Positions 53,662 to 62,290 of a DNA stretch of 64,000 nt are shown piece after piece. The translations under genes and the position numbers were made by a program. The notes under the pieces are model-generated. The model ran no database searches. It was given only the letters and a program-made list of their open reading frames with translations, and was not told where the DNA came from. This stretch comes from CAZSDP01 sp964605665 (lineage in GTDB: Bacteria > Planctomycetota > UBA8108 > UBA1146): NCBI GenBank assembly GCA_964605665.1, contig CAZSDP010000024.1, forward strand, positions 4,519 through 68,518, read 5' to 3'. Every line of letters begins with the position of its first letter. The stretch's first letter is position 1.

Positions 53662-54672
53662 ATGAAGCAGCGTTCCCAGTCCCGAAGTCCTCTTCGAAGA
53701 TTCCAGGGCCTGTTTTTAACATGCGTCATCGCTCTTTTTTCGAGCGGGTTCGCGTCGAGTGAGGCGGATGCACAGTCGGAATCGACCGATCAAACCTATG
53801 TCGTGATTCAATCGATCAAGGTTCGAGAAGATGGCAAGAAGCGAGTGATCGCTCTCAGAGCAAAAACCCCCCAGTTACCGGTGGGTTGTAAGGTTCAGTT
53901 CCTCCTGACGTGGCGCTATCAGGAAATCGAGTCCTACCTGGTGACAGTTCCATCCAACAAGCGGATCGAAGAAGAATTCGTGGTGCGTCAATACTCTCCC
54001 TCGCCAGAGCCTTATGTGATTCACACCCGACTTCTGGAACCGGACAAGCAACCGAAGAAAGTGGCACGCGAGATCACCGGGGATCCGAAGAAGTTCCCTC
54101 CTGGGGCAGTTCCCTGGGCGGAGTTCCATAATGACCACAAGTTTCTCCTCGGGACTGAAGCGGAGATTCAAGCGGAACAGAAGCGGATCCAAAAGTGGTT
54201 CAAGGACCGCTACGTTCAGTTTGCTACTCTCGACAAGCAAGTGTCCGATGCCGCCACTGCCGTCGGTGAAGGTGCTGGCGAGTTCGTCGACAAGAAGGGG
54301 GAGTTTGTCGAAAAGAAGTGGCGCAAATGGATGGACAATGATGTCCTCAAGCCGATTCGTGAGCAGCAAAAAGATTTTGAAGAAGGGCTACTCGGAAAAC
54401 GGGGTGATCTGATTTCGTATCGGATGCCTCTTTCCGATCTTCGTGAATTGTCTCGAGCAGTCGCATGGCGGGTGACAGCAAAGTCGATCGAGCTTTATAA
54501 GGAACTCGGATTGGAACCTGCGAAAGAGGACGTTGAGCCTGAGGAAATCAAAACCACGGTTCGCGGTTTCAAGCGTCGCCCGCCGAAGGGGAAAGATCTG
54601 CAGAAAATGGTCAGTCGTATCAATGCTGCGTTGGGAATCGGGAAGAAGCAGGCGTCAGGAGGTACCCGGTGA
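53662..54672 (+). CDS. secreted protein of unknown function (paralogue A)
   Basis: A 336-residue exported protein starting at ATG 53662 with GGGAGGAATC just upstream. Signal peptide FLTCVIALFSSGFASSEADA is followed by a beta-rich domain (VIQSIKVREDGKKRVIALRAKT; FLLTWRYQEIESYLVTV) and a helical domain (FKDRYVQFATLDKQVSDAATA; KWRKWMDNDVLKPIREQQKDF). It is a clear homologue of the next gene. It may act with the pseudopilin-like protein upstream, but no function is known. Confidence 0.7.
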   Translation: MKQRSQSRSPLRRFQGLFLTCVIALFSSGFASSEADAQSESTDQTYVVIQSIKVREDGKKRVIALRAKTPQLPVGCKVQFLLTWRYQEIESYLVTVPSNKRIEEEFVVRQYSPSPEPYVIHTRLLEPDKQPKKVAREITGDPKKFPPGAVPWAEFHNDHKFLLGTEAEIQAEQKRIQKWFKDRYVQFATLDKQVSDAATAVGEGAGEFVDKKGEFVEKKWRKWMDNDVLKPIREQQKDFEEGLLGKRGDLISYRMPLSDLRELSRAVAWRVTAKSIELYKELGLEPAKEDVEPEEIKTTVRGFKRRPPKGKDLQKMVSRINAALGIGKKQASGGTR

Positions 54673-55598
54673 GGTTCCTCATTGATCGGGCCAGCGTCTG
54701 GTTGGTACTGGTGCTCTTGATTCCAGTGGCTGTTTCCGCCCAGGAATCGGAAACAGCTCCCGACTTGGTTGAGCTCACCACCGTCACTGCAAAGCAGAGC
54801 GGGGACGGTTGGCAGATCGACTTCTCAGGGAAAGCTCCGAAGGTGCCGGCGGGAACGGTCGTGAAGATCGCTCTATGGTGGAAGTTCCAAGAGCTCACCA
54901 GTTACGAAATCACCATCGATGGTTCTCAGCGATTTCGTGAGAAGAAAGTGTTCAAGGATCTGAATGGATTCGCAAAAGCGGTGTTCTTGCGATCAGAGAT
55001 CGACTTTCTCGATCAAACCCGTGAGATTCAGGCGCTGCTGGAGAAGGATTCCGAGACTTGGCCGATGGCGAAGAATCCTTGGTCGTGGCGTTATTACGAT
55101 CAGCGATTCAATCTCGGGACCGATGCACAGCTCGCGGAGCAGGACCGAAGAGCGCGGCAGTTCTTTCTCGATGCGATGAAGGAAGCGTTGGCCGCCGACC
55201 AGAAGGTCAGTCGCCAGCGCAAGGCGGTTGAGGGTGGTACCGCGTTTCAGAAGAATGGGTCCTTCGATTCTGCGGCATGGCAGAAATGGATCGAAGCAGA
55301 GGTCCGAGATCCGATCCGCGAACTGCAAGAGAAGATGAGAACGGAGAAGGCGCGCCTCTGGCTGCTCCCGCATGGAAGAGACTTCACCTATCTCTCAGAA
55401 GTGGTCAATGCGGTCGCTCGAAGGAGTTTCGAGCGGTCACGAGATCTCTACCAGAAGTTGGGAATGGACGCAGATCCGGCGGATTTGGCACCGAAGAACA
55501 TTAACATCAATTGTAAACGATCGAATTCCAAGTACCTCAATCAGCGGGTCAAGCAGCTCTGCCAGAGCCAGGAGATCGATCTCTCTGAGCTACGCTAG
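54669..55598 (+). CDS. secreted protein of unknown function (paralogue B)
   Basis: A 309-residue exported protein whose GTG start overlaps the previous stop (GTGA). Signal peptide WLVLVLLIPVAVSA. Shared landmarks with paralogue A are WWKFQELTSYEITI, YYDQRFNLGTDAQLAEQ, AWQKWIEAEVRDPIRELQEKM and RDLYQKLGMDADPADLAP. It ends with two Cys-containing segments (INCKRSN, KQLCQSQ) absent in A. A hetero-complex is plausible; family not recognised. Confidence 0.7.
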   Translation: MRFLIDRASVWLVLVLLIPVAVSAQESETAPDLVELTTVTAKQSGDGWQIDFSGKAPKVPAGTVVKIALWWKFQELTSYEITIDGSQRFREKKVFKDLNGFAKAVFLRSEIDFLDQTREIQALLEKDSETWPMAKNPWSWRYYDQRFNLGTDAQLAEQDRRARQFFLDAMKEALAADQKVSRQRKAVEGGTAFQKNGSFDSAAWQKWIEAEVRDPIRELQEKMRTEKARLWLLPHGRDFTYLSEVVNAVARRSFERSRDLYQKLGMDADPADLAPKNININCKRSNSKYLNQRVKQLCQSQEIDLSELR

Positions 55599-55736
55599 AG
55601 TCTCACTCGCCGCCGATCTACCACCGGTCGGGGGGAGGGAGTCGACGACCCCTAACTGTAGCGTATGCCGGAAATGTGCCCTTTGGCTGGTCGCTACGAT
55701 TCGATTCGGTCGGAGGGCGCTGATTTGGCGGGTTCG

Positions 55737-55764
55737 TTGACAGCGGGTTGAGCCCCCGTATCAT
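55737..55764 (+). promoter_or_regulatory. strong sigma70-type promoter
   Basis: Consensus TTGACA (55737-55742), 16-bp spacer, TATCAT (55759-55764, five of six). It lies about 105 bp upstream of the ATG at 55868 and is the closest match to consensus seen in the window. Confidence 0.65.
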
Positions 55765-55867
55765 CCGTTCTCAGTCGGGGTTTGTCCCGACTCGTCCCCC
55801 AAGGGGGGAGAGGAAGGTCTCGGACGCCGTACGGGCCCTCCCTCTCATCCCGGGAAGGTGTGCCCCG

Positions 55868-56404
55868 ATGTCTGCGTCCCGATCTGATCGGGGATCGCGC
55901 GTGAATCGCGCGGTCGGCGAGGTGGAGGCGAAACGTCCCTCAACTTCGCGAGATGATTCTATGAGCTCTGAGTCAGCGCCTTCTGATCGAGGGCTTTCTG
56001 ATGGTGGGTCAGCTGTGACTGAACCCTTTGGGACTGAATCATCCGAGACCGAATCATCCGAGACCGAATCCTTTGAGACCGATTCCTTTGAGACCGAGTC
56101 TTTCGAGGCCGAGTCTATCGAGGCTGAGCAAGATGCTCTCCTCACGATTCCTCAATTCCAAATCGATCCCCCTTCTGAGCGAAGGCGAAGAGATTCGCGC
56201 CCGCTCAGGCAGGGAGCACTCCGCGATCTGCTCGATGCGGAGTTCCAAAGGTGCCATCGATTTGACACCTTTAACTCGATCGTGGGTGATCTGAGGACCC
56301 TCCTGCGGCGCGCAGTGGTTCGTGAAGAGGAGAACGAGGAAGCGATCGACTTTTCGCGGCCACGCTCTTCAGAGGAGCGCTCTCTAGATTTGGGTAGCTC
56401 CTGA
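55868..56404 (+). CDS. acidic pentapeptide-repeat protein with conserved-looking C-terminal helix domain
   Basis: A 178-residue protein starting at ATG 55868 (GGGAAGGTG upstream, strong promoter at 55737). Residues ~20-50 are low complexity; seven 15-bp repeats then encode acidic ESxET units (about 52-86). The last ~80 residues form a charged helical domain (GALRDLLDAEFQRCHRFDTFN; GDLRTLLRRAVVREEENEE). No signal peptide or membrane helix, so it is cytoplasmic. No family recognised. Confidence 0.6.
   Translation: MSASRSDRGSRVNRAVGEVEAKRPSTSRDDSMSSESAPSDRGLSDGGSAVTEPFGTESSETESSETESFETDSFETESFEAESIEAEQDALLTIPQFQIDPPSERRRRDSRPLRQGALRDLLDAEFQRCHRFDTFNSIVGDLRTLLRRAVVREEENEEAIDFSRPRSSEERSLDLGSS
56021..56125 (+). 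repeat. degenerate 15-bp tandem repeat encoding acidic ES(F/S)ET units
   Basis: Seven 15-bp units. Those at 56036 and 56051 are identical (GAATCATCCGAGACC); the others differ at a few sites (for example GATTCCTTTGAGACC). They encode E-S-S/F-E-T/A. The period equals that of the anti-sigma repeat, but sequence and amino acids differ. Confidence 0.9.
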
Positions 56405-56536
56405 TCAGAATCGCTCTAGATCTGAATCCCATTTGGTTTCGTGGACTCGATCGCGAAAATCATCGCCGTGATCGCTGAAATTGAAGTTGGCGCGCTCGCG
56501 TGGTGCTGACCGGTGGGTGACTCGTGTCTTGGGGAT

Positions 56537-57805
56537 TCATTCCCCGATGTCACTTCGATAGACCTTACCGGCGAATTCGATCTGTTCAGCACGGGCATAA
56601 GCGAGTTTCTGGGCTTCTTCTCTCGTCTGCCCGAGTGCGGTCACCCCGAAGACTCGGCCCCCTGAGGTCGCCAATTGCGAGTCTGTTTCGGCGGTGCCTG
56701 CGTGGAACACCTGTACCGCGTCGTCGAGCGCACTCCTGGTATCACCGGTGACGGCAATGCCCTTCGCATAGCTCCCCGGATAGCCTTCGGCCGCTAAGAC
56801 CAAGCAGAGCGCAGTCCGAGGGTCCCAAGAGAGTTCAATCTCATCGAGCCGCTCTTGATCGATCGCATCGAAGATGTCGATCAAGTCAGTTTGCAAACGC
56901 ATCAGTAGAGGCTGAGTTTCCGGGTCGCCAAAGCGGCAGTTGAACTCCAAGACCTTTGGGCCCTCCTCGGTGAGCATCAGCCCCACGTAGAGAAGCCCGC
57001 GATAGTCGATGCCCTCCGCGCACAATCCTTCTAGAGTCGGTTTCAGGATCGTCTGGTCGATGACGGCTTGAAGAGAAGAGTCGACCGTTCCAGAGGGGCT
57101 AAAGGAGCCCATTCCGCCCGTATTGGGACCTTGATTCCCTTCGAAGCGAGGCTTGTAGTCTTGGGCTGGTTCGAGCCAAGCGAATTGAGTTCCAGAAACG
57201 AAGGCGAGCATCGAAACCTCAGTGCCGTGAAGTCGCTCTTCGAGAATGACGGTACGACCTGCTTCGCCAAAGCTCTCCCCCTGGAGCATCGTGATCGCTA
57301 CAGACTCCGCCTCCGACCGATCATCGGTCACGATCACACCTTTCCCCGCTGCGAGTCCATCCGCTTTGACGACCACGCCTCGGGGAAAGGACTCGAGTGC
57401 CGCAGGTACTTCCTCGCGATCCTGGACGACTTGAAAAGCGGCGGTCGGAATGCGATGCCGTTCGAGGAATCTCTTTGAGAAAGCCTTGGATCCTTCGAGC
57501 TGAGAAGCCTGAGCTCCCGGTCCAAAGGTTGCGACCCCAGATTCCCGCAATCGGTCGGCAAGTCCTTCGACGAGAGGTGCTTCTGGTCCGATGACGACGC
57601 GATCGATGCCCTCTTCGTGAATGCGGTGACAGAGAGCATCGACCTCTAGTACCGGGTCGAGATTCCAGTTTGGACCGAGGGCAGAAGTTCCACCATTGCC
57701 GGGAGTCGTGATCACCGTCTCAACTCGGGGGGATTTGGCGAGTTTCCAAGCGAGGGCGTGCTCACGACCACCACTGCCGATAATGAGGACCTTTAACCGG
57801 TTCAT
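56537..57805 (-). CDS. purD: phosphoribosylamine-glycine ligase
   Basis: Catalyses the second step of purine synthesis, joining phosphoribosylamine and glycine with ATP. The 422 residues show LIIGSGGREHALAWKL at the N-terminus, VVVKADGLAAGKGV (ATP-grasp), GPNTGGMGSFSP and a late EFNCRFGDPETQ, all characteristic. The ATG overlaps the upstream ubiA-like stop by 4 bp. It is the last gene of dxr-rseP-ubiA-purD. Confidence 0.96.
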   Translation of the reverse strand: MNRLKVLIIGSGGREHALAWKLAKSPRVETVITTPGNGGTSALGPNWNLDPVLEVDALCHRIHEEGIDRVVIGPEAPLVEGLADRLRESGVATFGPGAQASQLEGSKAFSKRFLERHRIPTAAFQVVQDREEVPAALESFPRGVVVKADGLAAGKGVIVTDDRSEAESVAITMLQGESFGEAGRTVILEERLHGTEVSMLAFVSGTQFAWLEPAQDYKPRFEGNQGPNTGGMGSFSPSGTVDSSLQAVIDQTILKPTLEGLCAEGIDYRGLLYVGLMLTEEGPKVLEFNCRFGDPETQPLLMRLQTDLIDIFDAIDQERLDEIELSWDPRTALCLVLAAEGYPGSYAKGIAVTGDTRSALDDAVQVFHAGTAETDSQLATSGGRVFGVTALGQTREEAQKLAYARAEQIEFAGKVYRSDIGE

Positions 57806-58785
57806 TTCTTCTCCTCGAGGCCAGGCGCTGGGGATGGGGATTCGGAGTCTTCAGCTGCTGTTCGGTGTCGATGGGCTGTCATGCGTCGGGAGAGAATTTC
57901 GGTCCAGAGGTAAAGGATCAGGCAAATCCCTGCCGAGCCGGACGAATTGTAGGAGAGCTGCAGCGCCCCATCCAGAAGAAGAAGCCCTCTGAGAGATTGG
58001 AAGGTCCATCGTTGAGGGGGATGGCGATCTCTCTCGATGAGGTTTTGGAAGGTCACGGCGAAGAGAGCGATCCAACCGAAGTGACCCCAAATCGGCATTT
58101 GGGGGAGAAGGATGAGAGCGAGGAGATAGGAGATGACGAGGTAGCCGAAGAGGCAATTCGCCCTGAACTTAAGGATGTTGGGTCGTGCACTCTCTTCTTC
58201 GAGTGAGTATCGGGTCACCCAAAACCCATACCCACCGATGATCGATGCGGGGAGGAGCGCGTGAGCTTCATCCCCGACAAGCGCTCCACCGAAGAGCACT
58301 AGGAAGAAGCGCACCGATCCCATGGCGAGGGGACCAAAGAACCGATTGTCCTTCAAGAATCGGTTGTAGGCCACGATGGAGATCGAGATGGCGACGCTCC
58401 ATATCCAAGTCTTCTGGGGCAGCAAAGCGGCGCTGATCAGGGCGATGATTCCGAGGAGGAGAAGCGCGATTCCCGCCGACCTTGGCCGAATCTTTCCGGA
58501 TGGAATCGGCTTGGATGGGGATCGCACCGCGTCCCGGTGGCGGTCGAAGAAGTCGTTGGATCCCATCCCGAAGAGGTAGAGGGAGCCGATGGCGAGGAGA
58601 GCCGCACCAAGGTGAGAGCTGGAGAGAGAAGATCGATCGAAACCGACGGCAATCGCTCCGGTGAGAGCATTCATGTAGGCGGTCGGGAGCAGCTTGATTC
58701 GAAAGAAACGCAGCCAGGCCGGTATCGATCCTCGCTCCACTTGAATTGGTGGCTGGGGCGTATCTCGGTCGTCGTCCCCAGCCAT
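57802..58785 (-). CDS. UbiA-family prenyltransferase
   Basis: Integral membrane prenyltransferase of 327 residues with about eight hydrophobic segments. The first Asp-rich motif is GSNDFFDRHRDAVRSPSKPIPSG, the diphosphate/Mg site of the family. A second Asp motif is not clear. The aromatic or lipid acceptor cannot be inferred from this sequence; isoprenoid supply by the neighbouring dxr is a thematic link. It starts 6 bp after rseP ends and overlaps purD. Confidence 0.85.
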   Translation of the reverse strand: MAGDDDRDTPQPPIQVERGSIPAWLRFFRIKLLPTAYMNALTGAIAVGFDRSSLSSSHLGAALLAIGSLYLFGMGSNDFFDRHRDAVRSPSKPIPSGKIRPRSAGIALLLLGIIALISAALLPQKTWIWSVAISISIVAYNRFLKDNRFFGPLAMGSVRFFLVLFGGALVGDEAHALLPASIIGGYGFWVTRYSLEEESARPNILKFRANCLFGYLVISYLLALILLPQMPIWGHFGWIALFAVTFQNLIERDRHPPQRWTFQSLRGLLLLDGALQLSYNSSGSAGICLILYLWTEILSRRMTAHRHRTAAEDSESPSPAPGLEEKK

Positions 58786-58790
58786 ACGGT

Positions 58791-60884
58791 CTAGCCGCCG
58801 ATTCGCAAGATGTCGTGGTAGGTCACAAAGAGCGCGAGCCCAATCAGTAGGAGAAAGGCGACCAGGTGCACGACATTCTGAACTCCTTCATCGACCGGGG
58901 TGCCCTTGATCTTCTCGACCAGAAGGAAGGCGAGATGGCCCCCGTCGAGGATCGGGAAGGGGAGGAGATTGAAGACCCCGAGATTGATGCTGATCATCGC
59001 GAGAACGAAGAGCAGTTTGCTGAATCCCTCGCGGGCGACCTGTTGTCCGATGTGCACGATGCCGACCGGCCCCGCGAGGTTTTTCGGAGACACGTCGCGG
59101 CGGGCGAGAGCTCCGATCATCAAGAAGATGCGTTTTCCCCAGATAATTGACTGATTCCAACCCTCTGCCACTGCACCGGTGAGTGAGGTTTTGAGAAGAA
59201 ACTGGTCGAGGGGGAGGGGAAGACCGATCCGGTGAAGCAACGGTTCCGGGGTCACGGTATAGACTTGCTCCTCACCCTCACGTCGTACGGTGATCGAGAG
59301 GGGAGTGGCTGGGCCATCCGCGCTGCTCCCTGATTGTAATTCCTGAATCGCGGCGGGAACATCTTCCCAGGCGACGATCGGGGTGTCTCCGACGCGAGTG
59401 ATCCAATCTCCAGAGCGGAGCCCCGTTTGATCTGCCGGTCCACCGCTGGTGACCCGTCCGATGACGGGAGGAAATCCGAGTTCTGCTCCGAGTGGGGAGG
59501 GGGGGCCCGAGGGTGTCGTCGTTCGATTCTCTTGTCCCGCTCGCTCCCAGACGATGACGGTTCCCGGTTCGATGGTGTCGCCGGTGGTGGGGAGCGGACT
59601 CTCACCGATTTGAAGAATCTGGTCCCCAACTTGTAGTCCGATTTGGGTGGCCAATCCTTGAGGGGTCAGAGAGCGAATGACCTGGCTCCGTCCACCGACC
59701 AAGACTCCAGATCCCCCCGCAAGACTATCGATGAGGTCTCCACGGTCGACCTCTTGTCTTGAGCCATCGGAGAACTGAAGCTCCACGGCCCCCTCCGGTG
59801 ACGGGTGATTTCGTAGTACCGCCCACAGATCAAAATTGGAAATCGGATTTCCGTCGATCGCCACCACTTCGGTGTGGAGCGGGAGTGCTCCCTCCATCGG
59901 GATTCCCGGTTGGAGCGCAACGATGCGGCGAGCTTGAACCGATATGCCGAGGCGGGCCGGTGGAAACGGTTCTCCGGCGCGGATCGGGACCTCGATCTGT
60001 TCAGGGGAGGACTCTCCATCGTCGCCTCGAGCGACGGTGAAGCCGACCTCTCCGTCCGCCGTCGTCTCTTGGAATGGTTGCCACGTTTCATAGACCGAGT
60101 CGAAGACCCAGTGACGGGGCAGATCGACCCGCTCGTCCGCCCAGATCAAAGAGAATTGTTCGATCTTGTCTCCAGGGCGCAGCCCCGCCTTCGCGGCGGG
60201 TTGATCGGCGGGAAGGGTCGCGATGACTGAGCCGGTAGCGGGACGGATCCCGATGGAAAGAAGCCCGCGGGCGCGATCCATGACTGGGCGAAGTTCGGTC
60301 TTCAGCTCTTTCACTTCACCGGACAAATCGGTTCTCGAGTAGGTGATCTCCAAGTCTTGGTTCTGACTGGAGAGCGCGATGCTGGTGCGCAGATCGGTGA
60401 AGTCTCGTTTCGGATCTCCGTTGACCGCGGTGATACGATCACCGGGACGCAATCCCGCTTCCCAAGCGGGACTGCCGGGGGCGACCTGCCCGATGCGAGT
60501 GCCGGGAAACTTGACTCCCATCGAGAATGCCGCCATGAAGAGGAGGAATCCGAAGAGGAGGTTCATCGCAGCTCCGGCGACGAGAACAAATGCGCGTTGC
60601 GAAGGAGTTTTCGAGGCGTACTCGTCGGAGGAACCGGTTCGAGGGTCGTCGAGTTCTTCCCCCGCCATCTTGACGTAGCCGCCAAAGGGCAGGAGTCCGA
60701 TGACGTATTCTGTTTCGCCACGCTGAATGGCGAGGAGTCGGGCCTTCCAGCCAAAGATCGTCGGCTGGAAGCCAAGGGCGAAGGTCTCGACGCGAATCCC
60801 CACTTTTTTGGCGGCGAGGAAGTGCCCGAGTTCGTGAACGAAGATCAGGAAGCCGATTCCGAGAATCGACAAAAGGACGTTCAT
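58791..60884 (-). CDS. rseP: site-2 (RseP-type) zinc metalloprotease with multiple PDZ domains
   Basis: Intramembrane protease that cleaves anti-sigma factors or signal peptides. Zinc motif HELGH is at 17-21 and NLLPFPILDGGH near the C-terminus supplies the third ligand; FGGYVKMAGEE is also typical. Between the catalytic helices lie at least four PDZ-like units with G-L-x-x-G-D cores (AGLRPGDRITAVNG, AGLRPGDKIEQF, IGLQVGDQILQIG, TGLRSGDWITRVG) plus a degenerate one, giving 697 residues against about 450 in E. coli. ATG 60884 overlaps the dxr stop by 4 bp. A role in cutting the anti-sigma at 43238 is possible. Confidence 0.92.
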   Translation of the reverse strand: MNVLLSILGIGFLIFVHELGHFLAAKKVGIRVETFALGFQPTIFGWKARLLAIQRGETEYVIGLLPFGGYVKMAGEELDDPRTGSSDEYASKTPSQRAFVLVAGAAMNLLFGFLLFMAAFSMGVKFPGTRIGQVAPGSPAWEAGLRPGDRITAVNGDPKRDFTDLRTSIALSSQNQDLEITYSRTDLSGEVKELKTELRPVMDRARGLLSIGIRPATGSVIATLPADQPAAKAGLRPGDKIEQFSLIWADERVDLPRHWVFDSVYETWQPFQETTADGEVGFTVARGDDGESSPEQIEVPIRAGEPFPPARLGISVQARRIVALQPGIPMEGALPLHTEVVAIDGNPISNFDLWAVLRNHPSPEGAVELQFSDGSRQEVDRGDLIDSLAGGSGVLVGGRSQVIRSLTPQGLATQIGLQVGDQILQIGESPLPTTGDTIEPGTVIVWERAGQENRTTTPSGPPSPLGAELGFPPVIGRVTSGGPADQTGLRSGDWITRVGDTPIVAWEDVPAAIQELQSGSSADGPATPLSITVRREGEEQVYTVTPEPLLHRIGLPLPLDQFLLKTSLTGAVAEGWNQSIIWGKRIFLMIGALARRDVSPKNLAGPVGIVHIGQQVAREGFSKLLFVLAMISINLGVFNLLPFPILDGGHLAFLLVEKIKGTPVDEGVQNVVHLVAFLLLIGLALFVTYHDILRIGG

Positions 60885-62023
60885 GATATCCAAGAAGTGA
60901 CTCGCTCCCTCGTTTGACGATCGGCGCTGAGCAGTTGATCCCAGTCATCTGCAGAGCCGACTTCGTGTTCGTTCAAAGCTCTCTCGACCACTTCGAAAAT
61001 ACCGTTGAAGGGGATCTTCTCGGCGAGAAAGCACTCCACGGCAACTTCGTCCGCCGCATTGAGAACTGCGGGCAGAGTACCCCCTCTTCGACAAGCTCGA
61101 TAGGCCAACTCGAGGGATGGGAAAGAGTGATCGTCAGGTTTTTCAAAAGTGAGCTGGGCGACCTCGGAGAGAGAGAAGTCGGAGTGCGGGGCCGCGAGTC
61201 TCTCCGGGTAACCGAGGGCGTATCGGATCGCGATGCGCATGTCGGGGGGACCGAGCTGCGCGAGCCAAGAACCGTCTTGGAACTCGACCATCGAATGGAC
61301 GATCGACTGGGGATGGACCACGACCTCGATCTTCTCCGGGGGAATGGAGAAGAGATGGTGCGCTTCGATGATTTCGAGACCTTTGTTCATCATGGTGGCG
61401 GAGTCGATGGTGATTCTCGCTCCCATCTCCCAGTTGGGATGGCGAAGCGCTTGCTCGGGTGTCACAGCATGAAGGTCTTCGCGGGATAATCCACGGAATG
61501 GCCCTCCGGAGGCGGTGAGGAGAAGACGGCGCACTTCCTCCTGCCGACCAGACCGAAGGCATTGATGGAGCGCGCAGTGCTCGCTGTCGATGGGAATCAG
61601 CGGTGTGTCATTCTTTTGGGCGAGTGAAACAAGAAGACTCCCGGCGATGACGATCGACTCTTTATTCGCGATCGCGAGGGGGATTCCCTGCTCGAGGCAG
61701 TGTCGAGAGATCTCGAGTCCAGCGGCCCCGACGATCGCATTGACCACCAAGTCCGGTTCTGATCGATCGATCAATGAGGGGAGTGCCTCGATGCCAAAGT
61801 CGAGGTGAGACTCTGGGGGAAGAGTGGGGATCTCTGCTGGGGGAGAGGCGAGGAGCAGTGAGGGAACCGAGAATTTTGCTGCTTGTTGGCAGAGAAGCTC
61901 AACGTTACTTCCCGCCGCCAATCCGACAACATCGAATTGAGCTCCCTGTTCGGCACAGACTTCCAACGTCTGAGTACCGATTGAGCCGGTCGAACCGAGG
62001 ATTGCGAGGCGACGTGACGGCAT
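60881..62023 (-). CDS. dxr: 1-deoxy-D-xylulose 5-phosphate reductoisomerase
   Basis: MEP-pathway enzyme making 2-C-methylerythritol 4-phosphate with NADPH. The 380 residues include GSTGSIGTQTL (NADPH fold), LAIANKESIV, the metal-binding IDSEHCAL, and HPQSIVHSMVEFQDGS. GGGAGGAGCCTC precedes the ATG directly. It heads the operon with rseP, ubiA-like and purD; dxr-rseP order is common in bacteria. Confidence 0.96.
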   Translation of the reverse strand: MPSRRLAILGSTGSIGTQTLEVCAEQGAQFDVVGLAAGSNVELLCQQAAKFSVPSLLLASPPAEIPTLPPESHLDFGIEALPSLIDRSEPDLVVNAIVGAAGLEISRHCLEQGIPLAIANKESIVIAGSLLVSLAQKNDTPLIPIDSEHCALHQCLRSGRQEEVRRLLLTASGGPFRGLSREDLHAVTPEQALRHPNWEMGARITIDSATMMNKGLEIIEAHHLFSIPPEKIEVVVHPQSIVHSMVEFQDGSWLAQLGPPDMRIAIRYALGYPERLAAPHSDFSLSEVAQLTFEKPDDHSFPSLELAYRACRRGGTLPAVLNAADEVAVECFLAEKIPFNGIFEVVERALNEHEVGSADDWDQLLSADRQTRERVTSWIS

Positions 62024-62290
62024 GAGGCTCCTCCCTCAATGGAAAGCTGAAAGGGCAGGGTATTCGTCTTTTCGTGGGTTTCAAAGGTGACCTGGGACAA
62101 GAGTGGAAAGATCCGCTCTTGATCGTCCTCCCGGTCTGTTTTCTTTTGGTCCGCGAGAAGTGGTAGAACTTCCCGGGAGAACGGTGCGTTGTTCGGAAGA
62201 ACGGAACCCGCGGTCGGAATCGCAGGGAGACCGAACCGACCCGTTGATCGAGCGCTCGTTTGAGTGTTCCCCAACGCGAGGAGCCTGTTT

